Origin: Chlorobiaceae bacterium
GTDB taxonomy: Bacteria; Bacteroidota; Chlorobiia; Chlorobiales; Chlorobiaceae
Direction of reading: 5' to 3'
Length of the DNA: 40,000 nt
Assembly (NCBI GenBank): GCA_013334755.1
Contig: JAAXWX010000015.1
Location: 1 to 40,000 of the forward strand
This document shows, piece after piece, positions 1 to 8,546 of the stretch. The notes under the pieces were generated by a model, which worked only from the letters and a program-made list of their open reading frames with translations, was not told the origin of the DNA and ran no database searches. The number at the start of each line of letters is the position of its first letter. Within the stretch, counting starts at the first letter, position 1. Made by a program: the position numbers and the translations under genes.

Positions 1-3000
1 GAAAAGAGGGATTTGCATTGATTTTTTCAAGGTCCTGGTCAAATCCGGCAGGATATCCTTTTGAGGGTACGCTGCCTTCAATATCTGCAGCATTATGATT
101 CCATCCGATAGCAAAAGGACGATGACGATCCGGCTTGATACGCGAAATCCAGTCAAACAATTCATCAGCAATGGTTTGTGATACACAAATGGCTCCGTCT
201 GTCTGCATAACAATATCAAGCCATTCACGATGCTTGTTCAAGGTGCCGGCAGGGAAATACTCCGGATATTGGAGAGGAAGCAAATCATGGACAAGAAAAT
301 AAACATACCCGCCACGGTTTCGGATATTCAACAGATACTGCTGGTGCTGTTGAATAACCTGGTAATGAAGATCGGGTATGAAAAGAATATCCTGTGGACG
401 TATCTCAATCGGATCATCGGCAAGAACATGCTCTGGGCAGCCCAACATCTTTAACATATAATTTCGTGCATAACGAAAGGATGTTTCGGATGTTGCATAT
501 ACTGGTTCAACACGGTAACCATCAGGTACACATTCAATGAGATTTTTAACAATGCTGCGAACCACCCGCTGAATACCTGTTTTCATGTCTTCGTGAACAA
601 GGGCGGAGACATCAATGAGCAGTTGTTTTTGATCAATCGGGCTGGTAAAGGTATTGGCCACGGCCTGCGCAATACAAAGCAAGCTGGATACTCCATCAGG
701 AATTAATTGAACTGCGGAAATAGATCGTATCATATCTGATTTTCGCTTTTCAGCTCCATGAGAAAAGTTTTCTATGGCCTGCACATATTGTTCTGCAACG
801 TGTTCCGGGTGATGATACTGATGCATAAAATCCCGGGCCTTGCTGCCAAGATTCTGGCAGAGAGCAGCATCACACCACAGCGTTTCCATTGCCTTTTTCA
901 ACTGATCATCGGTAAATTCATCAGGAAGTTTTATGGTACAGGCTGACGGGAGATCCGCCATGCTTCCATTGGCATTGATGATCGTTGGAAGAGCGTAATT
1001 CAAACAATCAAGCACGGGACCCGGCGCTTCACCTCTCGAATGCGTCCGCAGCTGAATCCCTGCATTTGCTGCGGAAAGGTACTGCCGATACTCTTCCGTA
1101 TTCACCCTTCCTGTAATCTGGATGCGATGAGTCAAGCCGCTTTGTTTAATCATGGCAAGTACATCCTGACCATAGTCATTGTCAGGGTTCTCACCAACAA
1201 AAACCAACAGACACTCTTCATGCCTTGCCAGATCTGATTCAAGCCAAACCTTGATCAAGCGATGCGTTAACTGTGAGGGGCCAAGGGGGCCAAAGCTGCA
1301 GACAACGAATCTATCTTCTTCTATACGCAAGAGGTTCCGGGCTTTAACTCGGTCAATCGCAGACGCTGGAGGCCATACATGGGGAATAATGGCCCAATAA
1401 TCCGGGTTTTTCTCAACACCATACCATTGCCTGGCCAACTGCAGTGCATATTCAGAGTGTACAACAACTCCTTGAGCATTTTGCAGAATGGTATAGTTAC
1501 ATGGATAGGTAAAAAGAACCGAAGCCTTGTCGTTGCTATGAAATAACTGTTGAATCGCCGGGTAACCATGTGCATGGTAAAGCTCATCTTTCCATATATC
1601 GGGAGCAATTCCTGTGGTATCCATCTGATCAAGCACTCCAGAAAGAAAGAAATCATGCAGAACAACAATTCCTGGCACTTTTTCCAGTAATCCATACATG
1701 TGCTGGTGAAAAGGGGAATTGCCAACGTGGTAAAGCACTCGCTCGTAGTGATGAGCGTTCTTCTTGAACCACTCTACCGATCGAACAGTACAGTTGGCTT
1801 TGATCCACTGATCGGATACCTTTTTTTGATGAACAACCACATCAATGTCGTAGTACCGTGATAATTGCGGCAACAGTGCAGCACTGTATTCACTGATGTC
1901 TGATCGTTCAGGACATAACGGAGAGATATAGGCAAGTTTGGGTCTGCTGGATTGTTGACAATCCTTTCTTGACGATAAAACGGAATGGTTGTTTTTCCGG
2001 TTCTCGAACGCTTCGAGCACACGCCGGCCGGTTGAATCCCAGGAAAATTTGCATGCCTGTTCACTGCTGTGCTTTTCCAGCTTCTGGAGAAAATTCTCGT
2101 CTGTCAATACTTGTATCAGTTTCTCAACAAGTGCCTGATTGCTGCCGGCATCAAAAAGCGCATCTTCAAGACCTGTTACTTCAAGCATATCTGCACTATT
2201 GGGCGCAATAACTGCTTTACCGCAACTCATCGCCTTCAGTGCAGGTGAACAAAATCCTTCATGCCAAAAAGGTACAAGGGTTACTTTACAAACGTTATAG
2301 AGGCTATCTGATTCCTCTTCTGAAATGCAATCGGCATAAACCAGGCTATGATCAGGCAAACCAAAAAAGATGCACTCTTTTTGAAGCATCTCATGATCAG
2401 CAGTGGAAATTTCACCAGTCAGTACCAGTTGACAGCCCGCCCTTAATTTCATGGGTAGTTGTGCATAGCAGCTGACCAGGCGAGAAAGATTACTGCCCGC
2501 ATCATGGTTAATGGCGCACATGATAAAGGGCTTGGTCAAACCTAAATTTTCCCGTAAGAGGGAAACGTTCAATTCACCTTCTGATATCGAAGAATAGCGC
2601 GGTTCAATAGCTCTTGATACGTTGACGACAGAGTCGGCAGAGATCCCGAAAACTTCAATTGCTTTCAAACGAGAGGATTCAGTGGGAACCAGCAAAAGTT
2701 GAGCACGATGCAGAAGATCACTTTTTGGGGCCGACTGTAAATCTGAAGGTGGCAACTGCTGAATGTTATCCGGGATTGCAATACAGAAAAGCGTTTGCGG
2801 ATCAAAACCGGCACTTGCAGTGAACAGGTCATCGTCCGAACCGTTGGTGAAAAGAAGGACAACATCCGGCTTCAGACTGCAAAGAAATGTACTTCTGATT
2901 CGCTCGGCAACCTCCCTGCTCCACGCGGCTGGAGCGTGATCGTCAGTCAATGAATCCGGAACCTGCCAGACACATATTTTTTCTTGTGAAAGAAATCCAT

Positions 3001-3175
3001 CAAAGCAACCTCTGATTGGCTCTATGGTTCCGGCATACAAACCGCTTAATGCAATGATGATTTCATGTTCGCCTCTGTTACGCAAAATCGCATGCGCATA
3101 TGCTAAAGACGATGAATTGTTTTTTTGAAAATAAATATCCTTTTGGGTGCTCTGCAGATCAAGAATAATTCTCAT
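1..3175 (-). CDS. Multi-domain glycosyltransferase, partial (C-terminus beyond left edge)
   Basis: One open frame runs from an ATG at 3173-3175 to the left window edge with no stop, giving at least 1058 residues. Three glycosyltransferase-like units are visible. Unit 1 (about 1-400) has a GT4-type donor-site signature near residue 305 (HEGFCSPALKAM), where the usual second Glu is Lys. Unit 2 begins near residue 408 (PKLAYISPLCPE) and carries GEAPGPVLDCL near 711. Unit 3 begins near 848 with LLIDVSALVHEDMKTGIQRV, the typical N-terminus of another GT4 unit. Proteins like this build surface polysaccharide or O-antigen chains in the cytoplasm, several domains making successive linkages; that is family knowledge. 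The downstream coiled-coil methyltransferase and the nearby ABC transporter fit a polysaccharide locus. Sugar specificity cannot be read. The frame was translated by hand, so a local error is possible. Confidence 0.85.
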   Translation of the reverse strand, partial: MRIILDLQSTQKDIYFQKNNSSSLAYAHAILRNRGEHEIIIALSGLYAGTIEPIRGCFDGFLSQEKICVWQVPDSLTDDHAPAAWSREVAERIRSTFLCSLKPDVVLLFTNGSDDDLFTASAGFDPQTLFCIAIPDNIQQLPPSDLQSAPKSDLLHRAQLLLVPTESSRLKAIEVFGISADSVVNVSRAIEPRYSSISEGELNVSLLRENLGLTKPFIMCAINHDAGSNLSRLVSCYAQLPMKLRAGCQLVLTGEISTADHEMLQKECIFFGLPDHSLVYADCISEEESDSLYNVCKVTLVPFWHEGFCSPALKAMSCGKAVIAPNSADMLEVTGLEDALFDAGSNQALVEKLIQVLTDENFLQKLEKHSSEQACKFSWDSTGRRVLEAFENRKNNHSVLSSRKDCQQSSRPKLAYISPLCPERSDISEYSAALLPQLSRYYDIDVVVHQKKVSDQWIKANCTVRSVEWFKKNAHHYERVLYHVGNSPFHQHMYGLLEKVPGIVVLHDFFLSGVLDQMDTTGIAPDIWKDELYHAHGYPAIQQLFHSNDKASVLFTYPCNYTILQNAQGVVVHSEYALQLARQWYGVEKNPDYWAIIPHVWPPASAIDRVKARNLLRIEEDRFVVCSFGPLGPSQLTHRLIKVWLESDLARHEECLLVFVGENPDNDYGQDVLAMIKQSGLTHRIQITGRVNTEEYRQYLSAANAGIQLRTHSRGEAPGPVLDCLNYALPTIINANGSMADLPSACTIKLPDEFTDDQLKKAMETLWCDAALCQNLGSKARDFMHQYHHPEHVAEQYVQAIENFSHGAEKRKSDMIRSISAVQLIPDGVSSLLCIAQAVANTFTSPIDQKQLLIDVSALVHEDMKTGIQRVVRSIVKNLIECVPDGYRVEPVYATSETSFRYARNYMLKMLGCPEHVLADDPIEIRPQDILFIPDLHYQVIQQHQQYLLNIRNRGGYVYFLVHDLLPLQYPEYFPAGTLNKHREWLDIVMQTDGAICVSQTIADELFDWISRIKPDRHRPFAIGWNHNAADIEGSVPSKGYPAGFDQDLEKINANPSF

Positions 3176-3336
3176 TAACTGTATTTAATATCTATGGTTT
3201 ATCGTATTGTGCCTTAAACCGCTTTACATTTTTTCTTTTTGCTTATTGTATAAACAGCAAAATATCACGGCTACGCTTTGATCAACAAAAGAAACGAATT
3301 AATCATAAACGATTCAATGCTTTGAATTCATTGCAT

Positions 3337-4386
3337 TTATGAACGGAATTCCAAAAGCTTTTTATATGTTTTTTTTACAGATGCAGGATGCTCATTTACA
3401 TCAGAACCTTTAATTTTTGATCGTTTATTTTTTTTCTTCAAAGACTTATAAAACCGTATAAACTGCCCGGCAGCGGTTTTATAAATTGAATTAAGCTCGG
3501 CCTCTTTTTGCTGGAGTTGCGACTGAACTTTGACAAGTTCTTCACTCTTCTCCTGCAGCTCCCTGGATTTCAGCTCTAACGAAGCGATCAGATCCTCTCT
3601 GGAATCCGGCCGCATTATAAAATCCTGGTTTTCTTCATTGATCAGCCTTACAGACTGCAAAAGGCAATCACTTGGCACGGGGGGTTTGAAGGCTATCAAT
3701 GCATAGTCAGGCGCCTGTAAAATGCGTTCCGTAAACATTTCAGCAAGCTGGTTAAAAATCTCGGCTCCACGTATTGATTCCGGCATAAGCCGGATTTTAT
3801 TCCCAACGGTGTATCGATTCACTCTGGCAATTATCGGCGATACAAAACCTGCTTCAAGAGCAAGAAAAGCAGCCAATTGGGGGGGGATTGGGCGGATGTG
3901 CGTTGGATCTATATAAAAATTACAGGAGCCAACAGTAACATTCTCGGGATTTGGGGTTTCAAGTATCAGAACACCTCCGGGAGCTAATAAAGAAAAAATA
4001 TTATGCAAAAAAACAAGTTGATTTTCTGCAGGAATATGCTCGAAAATATGAAACCCGGTAATAAGGTTATATTGCTTTTTTTCGGAATTGCTAAAAAAGT
4101 CAAAAATATCTGCCTGGAAAACAGGTAATCCGATTTTTTTACAGCTTTCAATAAAATCAGTATTACTATCAACTCCTTCTGCTTGAATATTATTTTCCTG
4201 TAGTAGTTCCAGCCATTCTCCACGACCACACCCTATATCCAGAGCCGGATGCTCACCATCAAGTGATAATTGTTTCACTAAGGGGAGATAAATTGATTGT
4301 TTTATTTTTATTTCTTGACGTGAACCTCTGAAACAGGCTTCAAACGCAGCATAATCAATTTCTTGCTTGGGTATATTTTGGCTCAT
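3337..4386 (-). CDS. SAM-dependent methyltransferase with C-terminal coiled coil
   Basis: A 349-aa protein. Residues 48-57 carry the class I SAM-binding motif (ALDIGCGRGE), 111-118 (GFHIFEHI) match the post-motif segment of Methyltransf_11/23-type enzymes, and 133-142 form the LLAPGGVLIL strand. After the catalytic domain, residues about 262-302 are a charged heptad-rich coiled coil, followed by a strongly basic patch (314-326, KSLKKKNKRSKIK). Methyltransferase plus coiled coil recalls WbdD-like enzymes that cap O-antigen chains and measure their length, but the WbdD kinase domain is absent, so this is only an analogy. It lies upstream of the giant glycosyltransferase on the same strand, separated by 161 AT-rich bases. 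The ATG is preceded by AAGG about 11 bases upstream. The substrate is unknown. Confidence 0.85.
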   Translation of the reverse strand: MSQNIPKQEIDYAAFEACFRGSRQEIKIKQSIYLPLVKQLSLDGEHPALDIGCGRGEWLELLQENNIQAEGVDSNTDFIESCKKIGLPVFQADIFDFFSNSEKKQYNLITGFHIFEHIPAENQLVFLHNIFSLLAPGGVLILETPNPENVTVGSCNFYIDPTHIRPIPPQLAAFLALEAGFVSPIIARVNRYTVGNKIRLMPESIRGAEIFNQLAEMFTERILQAPDYALIAFKPPVPSDCLLQSVRLINEENQDFIMRPDSREDLIASLELKSRELQEKSEELVKVQSQLQQKEAELNSIYKTAAGQFIRFYKSLKKKNKRSKIKGSDVNEHPASVKKTYKKLLEFRS

Positions 4387-4417
4387 TTTACAGGGTACCT
4401 TTATGAATTGATATGTA

Positions 4418-4693
4418 ATGTGTCGTCCATCTCTGATAATTTCATGGATGATCAGGAATACGCGGCCGAAGGAAAATCCTGGACATGAGGACTATGATCA
4501 AAAAGCAGTTGATCTATTTAATCGTATCGAGTTTATGTTTCATGAGCAGATTCAAGAATCGGGAACTACTGTTATACTGGTTACTATGTTTCCGGAGTTT
4601 GAGAAGCGGATTTTATGCTTTGTGATATTGGTTATCATCAGAGTAAAAAGTAAGCTTATGGTAAAAAAACAGGGAATAGTACCCATGAATTGA
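4418..4693 (+). pseudogene. Possible relic of an O-antigen ABC-transporter ATPase (Wzt-like)
   Basis: The roughly 400-base space between the methyltransferase and the ABC exporter gene holds a 91-codon plus-strand frame that does not look like an intact protein. Its middle (AVDLFNRIEF followed by SGTTVILVT) resembles the stretch just after Walker B in Wzt/KpsT-type polysaccharide exporters, where a helix leads into a strand of the type GTTIILVSH. From about 4606, the next frame reads FMLCDIGYHQSKK, which resembles the LCDRG-x-x-x-x-x-GK segment that should follow, so a single frameshift would join the two. No Walker A, LSGGQ or DE Walker B is present. The setting beside polysaccharide genes makes a decayed transporter plausible, but the match is short and may be chance. 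Confidence 0.3.
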
Positions 4694-4786
4694 TAAGAAC
4701 TTTTTCTTTTTACGCGTCATATGATTCAGCAGCAAAGAGGGATCCCCATAGAACTGAAGCCTGATCTGCTTTGATTTTGTGGCAGA

Positions 4787-6718
4787 TTATTGTACAAGCA
4801 GGCTATCCTCTGGAGTTTTGCCTGAAAACTGAATATCATAAAGATGCTTGTATAAACCTCCCCGTTTAAGAAGCTCATCATGGTTCCCCGACTCAGCAGC
4901 CCTGCCTCGATCCATGACAATGATCCTGTCAGCATTTCTGATGGTGGACAAGCGATGGGCCACAACAAGCGCAGTACGATTTTCAAGTGCATGATCAATA
5001 GCCTGCTGAACCACCTTCTCTGATTCATTATCAAGTGCGCTGGTCGCCTCATCAAAAATCAGCAGCTGGGGATTCTTCACCATGGCGCGGGCAATAGCCA
5101 GGCGCTGGCGCTGTCCGCCGGAAAGCTGAACTCCCCTGTCGCCAATGAGGGTCTCATACTGCTCGGGCTTTTCTTCAATAAACTGATCAGCATTTGCCAT
5201 CTTCGCTGCAGTAATAACCTTTTCACGGGTAATAGCCTCATTGGTACCATAGGCAATATTCGAGTGTATGGTATCGTTGAAAAGAATCACCTCCTGGCTG
5301 ACCACACCGATCATTCGCCGCAACTGCTTGAAGTCATACTCACGAATATCGACACCATCAATGGTAATCCGGCCTGAATCGACATCATAAAAGCGCAGTA
5401 ATAGATCAACGGTCGTAGATTTTCCTGAACCGGACTGCCCTACAAGAGCAACCATCTCCCCTTTTTTAAGCTCGAAAGAGACATGATCCAGTACATTAGG
5501 AGCATCAGTATCCTTGTTGTATTTGAAACAGACATCCTCAAAACGGATCTCATGCGAAAACCCGTTAATAACTCGGGTGCCATTTATAATATCCGGCACC
5601 GTGTCAAGCAGTTCAAACAAACGCTCGGCAGAGATCATACCAAGTGCCATCTGTGTATTGACGTCTCCAAACATCTTGATCGGGCCCATGGTTGAATAGA
5701 GGGTGAAAGCAAAAAGAATAAGCTCGGATGAGGTCATTCCTCCCTCAAACACCTGCAACCCGCCGAACCAGAGTACCAAAGCTATCGCAGCCACAAGCAG
5801 GGTTTCGTTCAGTGGACCGATGATATTGCGCAACCTGGCTATTCGGATATCAAGGTTCCTGAAACCACGGGTAAACGCCTGAAACCGTTCAAGTTCAACA
5901 TTCTCGAATGCACTCGACTTGATCACCTTGATGCCACTGAATTTTTCCTGCAAAACGGAGTTCATATCCCCCATTGAGCTGCGGAATGTGGTGGCAAGAC
6001 CTTTGATCTCCTTGCCGATCGTGCGGATAACAAAAAAAATGACGAGCGATGTGAATGAGGCAAAGAGCGTCAGCTTCCAGTTCAGGACTACAAGAACACC
6101 AACATAGACAAGTATCGAAAAAGGGTTCTGCAGAAAATTGACAAACGTAGAGCTTACCGTATTGTTGACGGCCTGCACATCATTGTAGACCAGGTTCATC
6201 AGATTACCGACGCGGTTCTTGTTGAAGTAATCGAGATGCATCTCGATTATACTGCTGAACACATCATCCCGTAGTTTCTTGGCTGTTTTGGTCTGTATCC
6301 TGAAAATGATCTGCCCGTTCAGATAGACAAAAAGATTCTTGACCGCAAACGATGCAATCAAAAACAGGCAGATATTGAAGAGTGTCTGCTCTTTTGTTTC
6401 GGCAGCAAAGGCATTCTCAAAAGCCGAAGTGGCCGATGCCTTGATTTTCTCGGTATCAAAGCCTTTTAGTGCATCAGAAGAAGAGTGTACCGATAACTTT
6501 TGGCTCTCGTCCTTTCCCTGTTTCTGCAAAAAAACACTCCCTTGATGCGCAGGAGCAACAAGAGCACTGTCAGCAGTAAAAACAGCATTCAGAAGAGGAA
6601 GTACTGAATAGATTGAGACAACACCAAGCAGCGAAGTCATAATACTGACAACCACAACAAGCGCTATCTTCCCCTTTGAAGGAAGCAGATAGCGCAACAC
6701 CCTTATATACAAGCTCAT
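4787..6718 (-). CDS. msbA: ABC exporter, MsbA-like (permease fused to ATPase)
   Basis: A 643-aa half-transporter. An N-terminal six-helix membrane domain is followed by an ATPase with Walker A GQSGSGKST (about 426-434), Q-loop VVSQEVILFND, signature LSGGQ (about 530), Walker B LLIFDEATSALD (ending about 562) and H-loop VVAHRLSTI. This is the layout of MsbA/lipid A flippases, which move lipid A core or other lipids across the inner membrane. MsbA proper is about 580 aa; the extra length is mostly a polar insertion at about residues 49-110 between TM1 and TM2, expected to face the periplasm. The neighbouring lipid A acyltransferase supports a lipopolysaccharide role, but a general lipid or drug exporter cannot be excluded. 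It is followed on the same strand by the relic-containing gap, and no clear terminator was seen. Confidence 0.88.
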   Translation of the reverse strand: MSLYIRVLRYLLPSKGKIALVVVVSIMTSLLGVVSIYSVLPLLNAVFTADSALVAPAHQGSVFLQKQGKDESQKLSVHSSSDALKGFDTEKIKASATSAFENAFAAETKEQTLFNICLFLIASFAVKNLFVYLNGQIIFRIQTKTAKKLRDDVFSSIIEMHLDYFNKNRVGNLMNLVYNDVQAVNNTVSSTFVNFLQNPFSILVYVGVLVVLNWKLTLFASFTSLVIFFVIRTIGKEIKGLATTFRSSMGDMNSVLQEKFSGIKVIKSSAFENVELERFQAFTRGFRNLDIRIARLRNIIGPLNETLLVAAIALVLWFGGLQVFEGGMTSSELILFAFTLYSTMGPIKMFGDVNTQMALGMISAERLFELLDTVPDIINGTRVINGFSHEIRFEDVCFKYNKDTDAPNVLDHVSFELKKGEMVALVGQSGSGKSTTVDLLLRFYDVDSGRITIDGVDIREYDFKQLRRMIGVVSQEVILFNDTIHSNIAYGTNEAITREKVITAAKMANADQFIEEKPEQYETLIGDRGVQLSGGQRQRLAIARAMVKNPQLLIFDEATSALDNESEKVVQQAIDHALENRTALVVAHRLSTIRNADRIIVMDRGRAAESGNHDELLKRGGLYKHLYDIQFSGKTPEDSLLVQ

Positions 6719-7014
6719 AACAAGGTAATCTGATCAACATTTCGAATCTGCAGCTCAATCTACATCTTCAGCCCCTTTTTACAAAAAAAGAGGCCATATC
6801 ATTCGGATTGGTGTACAACAAGTTGCGCAAAAAAAAGCGCCAAAATCAGTTCGACAAATCGCAGTGGCGTAAATATTACATATTATTACGCTATAGAATC
6901 CATAGTACAGTAAAGGGCGTCATACCCGCTTTTTCACTGATATCACACCATAACAGCATTCATACTGATCAAACATATTCATCATGCAGTTACGGATTGC
7001 CTGTCACACGAACC
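6719..7014. other. Gene-free spacer with several inverted repeats, upstream of msbA
   Basis: These 296 bases lie between the stop of the acyltransferase gene and the start of the exporter gene, both on the minus strand. No convincing coding frame begins here. Three inverted repeats are visible: 6772-6793 (CCCCTTTTT with AAAAAGAGG, one C-A mismatch on the plus strand but a G-U pair on the minus-strand RNA), 6825-6840 (GCGC, eight A, GCGC) and 6867-6891 (GCGTAA with TTACGC, 13-base loop). They could form a structured leader of the exporter mRNA or an operator; none is followed by a T-run that would make a good terminator. Confidence 0.4.
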
Positions 7015-7926
7015 TTAAAACGAACGTTCTGTCCGCTTCCACCGGTTATGCAGCCAGAACCACTCTTCAGGATATTGGTAGATAAAACGTTCAAGTACTC
7101 TGGTGTAACGGCGGGCAAGTTCTTCCGCATCAGCTTTGGTGGTACCGAGATCACTATGATCAATCTCTTCATTCTCGACCTTGTAACGGCCATCTCCGGT
7201 TCTGCGGCACATTCCGACAAAAAGCGGGACTCCGGCTTTAAGGGCAAGATAGGCAGGGCCGAGAAAAACGGAGGTGCGGCGGCCGAGAAATTCAGTAAAA
7301 AAGGATTCTCCCGGATCAGACTGATCGCCAAGCATGACTAATAGCCCCCCGTTCCGGAGCGTTCTCAGCCCCTCGCGAAGGGCCTGACGGTCATAGACGA
7401 TACGGTTTCCATGCATGGTTCTCCAGGCATGGATCTGACGATCGATCAGGGAGTTTTTCAGCGGCTTTACCACAATGGTCAGGGGAGCCACCAGTAATCC
7501 GGTACAAAGACCAAACAGCTCCCAGTTGCCGAAGTGAGCGGAAACAAGTACCCCCCCTTTTTTTTGATCAATGGTTTTTGCAAGAACATTTCCGGCATCT
7601 ATATCAAGGAGCATTGCGGCATCTTTTACCGTTTTGATCATAGGAAGACGGAGCATTTCGATAATATTCTCGGCCTGGTTGCGGTAAACCTTGAGTGCAA
7701 TTGCATTGATATCCGATGCGCTTTTTGCGGGAAAGGCGAGCGCAAGGTTATCGGTCACAAGCCGGCGTCTTGTTTTAAGGATGTGATAAACAAAATCGCC
7801 AAGAAGATATGCTATCGCTGTCGACTTCCGGCGACTTATATTTCTGACCAGAACTCCAAGCGTCATGATGATGCTGTAGAGCTGTTTCTGTGAAAAACCA
7901 CCTGATTTTTTTCCTCTGCGCTTCAT
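7015..7926 (-). CDS. lpxL: Lysophospholipid/lipid A acyltransferase (LpxL/HtrB family)
   Basis: A 303-aa protein of the lauroyl/myristoyl acyltransferase family, which adds secondary acyl chains to the lipid A precursor at the inner membrane. The catalytic H-x4-E motif is HFGNWE at residues 131-136. Other family marks are [16 protein letters not shown] (GDQ block) and the C-terminal [11 protein letters not shown]. The ATG at 7924-7926 was chosen because GAGAG lies nine bases upstream. Longer starts at 7950 or 7998 lack a ribosome site and would run into the divergent rfaE2 promoter region. The MsbA-like exporter follows on the same strand and rfaE2 is divergent, so the cluster is about lipopolysaccharide assembly. 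Which acyl chain and position are used cannot be told. Confidence 0.88.
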   Translation of the reverse strand: MKRRGKKSGGFSQKQLYSIIMTLGVLVRNISRRKSTAIAYLLGDFVYHILKTRRRLVTDNLALAFPAKSASDINAIALKVYRNQAENIIEMLRLPMIKTVKDAAMLLDIDAGNVLAKTIDQKKGGVLVSAHFGNWELFGLCTGLLVAPLTIVVKPLKNSLIDRQIHAWRTMHGNRIVYDRQALREGLRTLRNGGLLVMLGDQSDPGESFFTEFLGRRTSVFLGPAYLALKAGVPLFVGMCRRTGDGRYKVENEEIDHSDLGTTKADAEELARRYTRVLERFIYQYPEEWFWLHNRWKRTERSF

Positions 7927-8047
7927 AACGATAGGCTCTCTTTTTACCATGCGGACAATCGAAGAGTATACGCTAAATTGGAAAAAAATACCGAACATTT
8001 ATCTTGTACTGGACGCGTTAACCCATACATGCAAACAAGTAACCACT

Positions 8048-8533
8048 ATGACGGGTTCCAACAAGCTTGCAAGCCGAAGCGAGGCCGCCGAAAAAGTCCG
8101 GACTTGGCAGGTTGCAGGAAAAAAAGTTGTCTTTTCAAATGGCTGTTTTGATATCCTGCATGCCGGTCATGTTGAGTATCTTACTGCTGCAAGAGAGCTT
8201 GGCGATATGCTTGTCATCGGGCTGAACAGCGATGCTTCTGTGTCCCGGCTCAAGGGAAAAAGCCGGCCGGTCTGTTGTGAAACTGACCGTGCCAAAGTGC
8301 TCTCGGCGCTGCAGGTTGTTGATGCAGTCATCATTTTTGATGAGGATACGCCTGAAGAGCTGATCGGCGCCCTGCTGCCGGATATTCTTGTCAAGGGTGC
8401 CGACTGGAACATCGAACAGATTGCCGGTGCCCGGACGGTCCTCGACAATGGCGGCGAAGTCTTGACCCTGCCATTGCTGGAAGGGCGTTCAACAAGCGGC
8501 ATCATAGAAAAAATCATGCGGCTCTCCTCTTAA
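8048..8533 (+). CDS. rfaE2: D-glycero-beta-D-manno-heptose 1-phosphate adenylyltransferase
   Basis: A 161-aa nucleotidyltransferase matching the C-terminal domain of HldE/RfaE. Residues 31-41 hold [11 protein letters not shown] with the HxGH nucleotide-binding motif, then [21 protein letters not shown] and the closing [12 protein letters not shown]. The family transfers AMP to heptose-1-phosphate in ADP-heptose synthesis for the lipopolysaccharide core. Here it stands without the kinase domain (RfaE1/HldA), which must be elsewhere. The ATG at 8048 gives the normal domain length; the frame stays open upstream to 7949, but that would add 33 residues overlapping lpxL. It heads the plus-strand run into tamB (13-base gap). 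A weak promoter-like pair (TTGGAA, 16 bases, TATCTT) lies at about 7977-8004. Confidence 0.9.
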   Translation: MTGSNKLASRSEAAEKVRTWQVAGKKVVFSNGCFDILHAGHVEYLTAARELGDMLVIGLNSDASVSRLKGKSRPVCCETDRAKVLSALQVVDAVIIFDEDTPEELIGALLPDILVKGADWNIEQIAGARTVLDNGGEVLTLPLLEGRSTSGIIEKIMRLSS

Positions 8534-8546
8534 TCAACGATCTGCC

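Noticed and set aside
1321-2064. Open frames of 96 and 134 codons antisense or out of frame within the left glycosyltransferase
   Set aside because: They are out of phase with the continuous glycosyltransferase frame, which carries recognisable GT4 signatures.
6808-7341. 177-codon plus-strand frame across the end of lpxL
   Set aside because: It lies antisense to lpxL, whose family motifs are clear, and it has no protein-like pattern or ribosome site.
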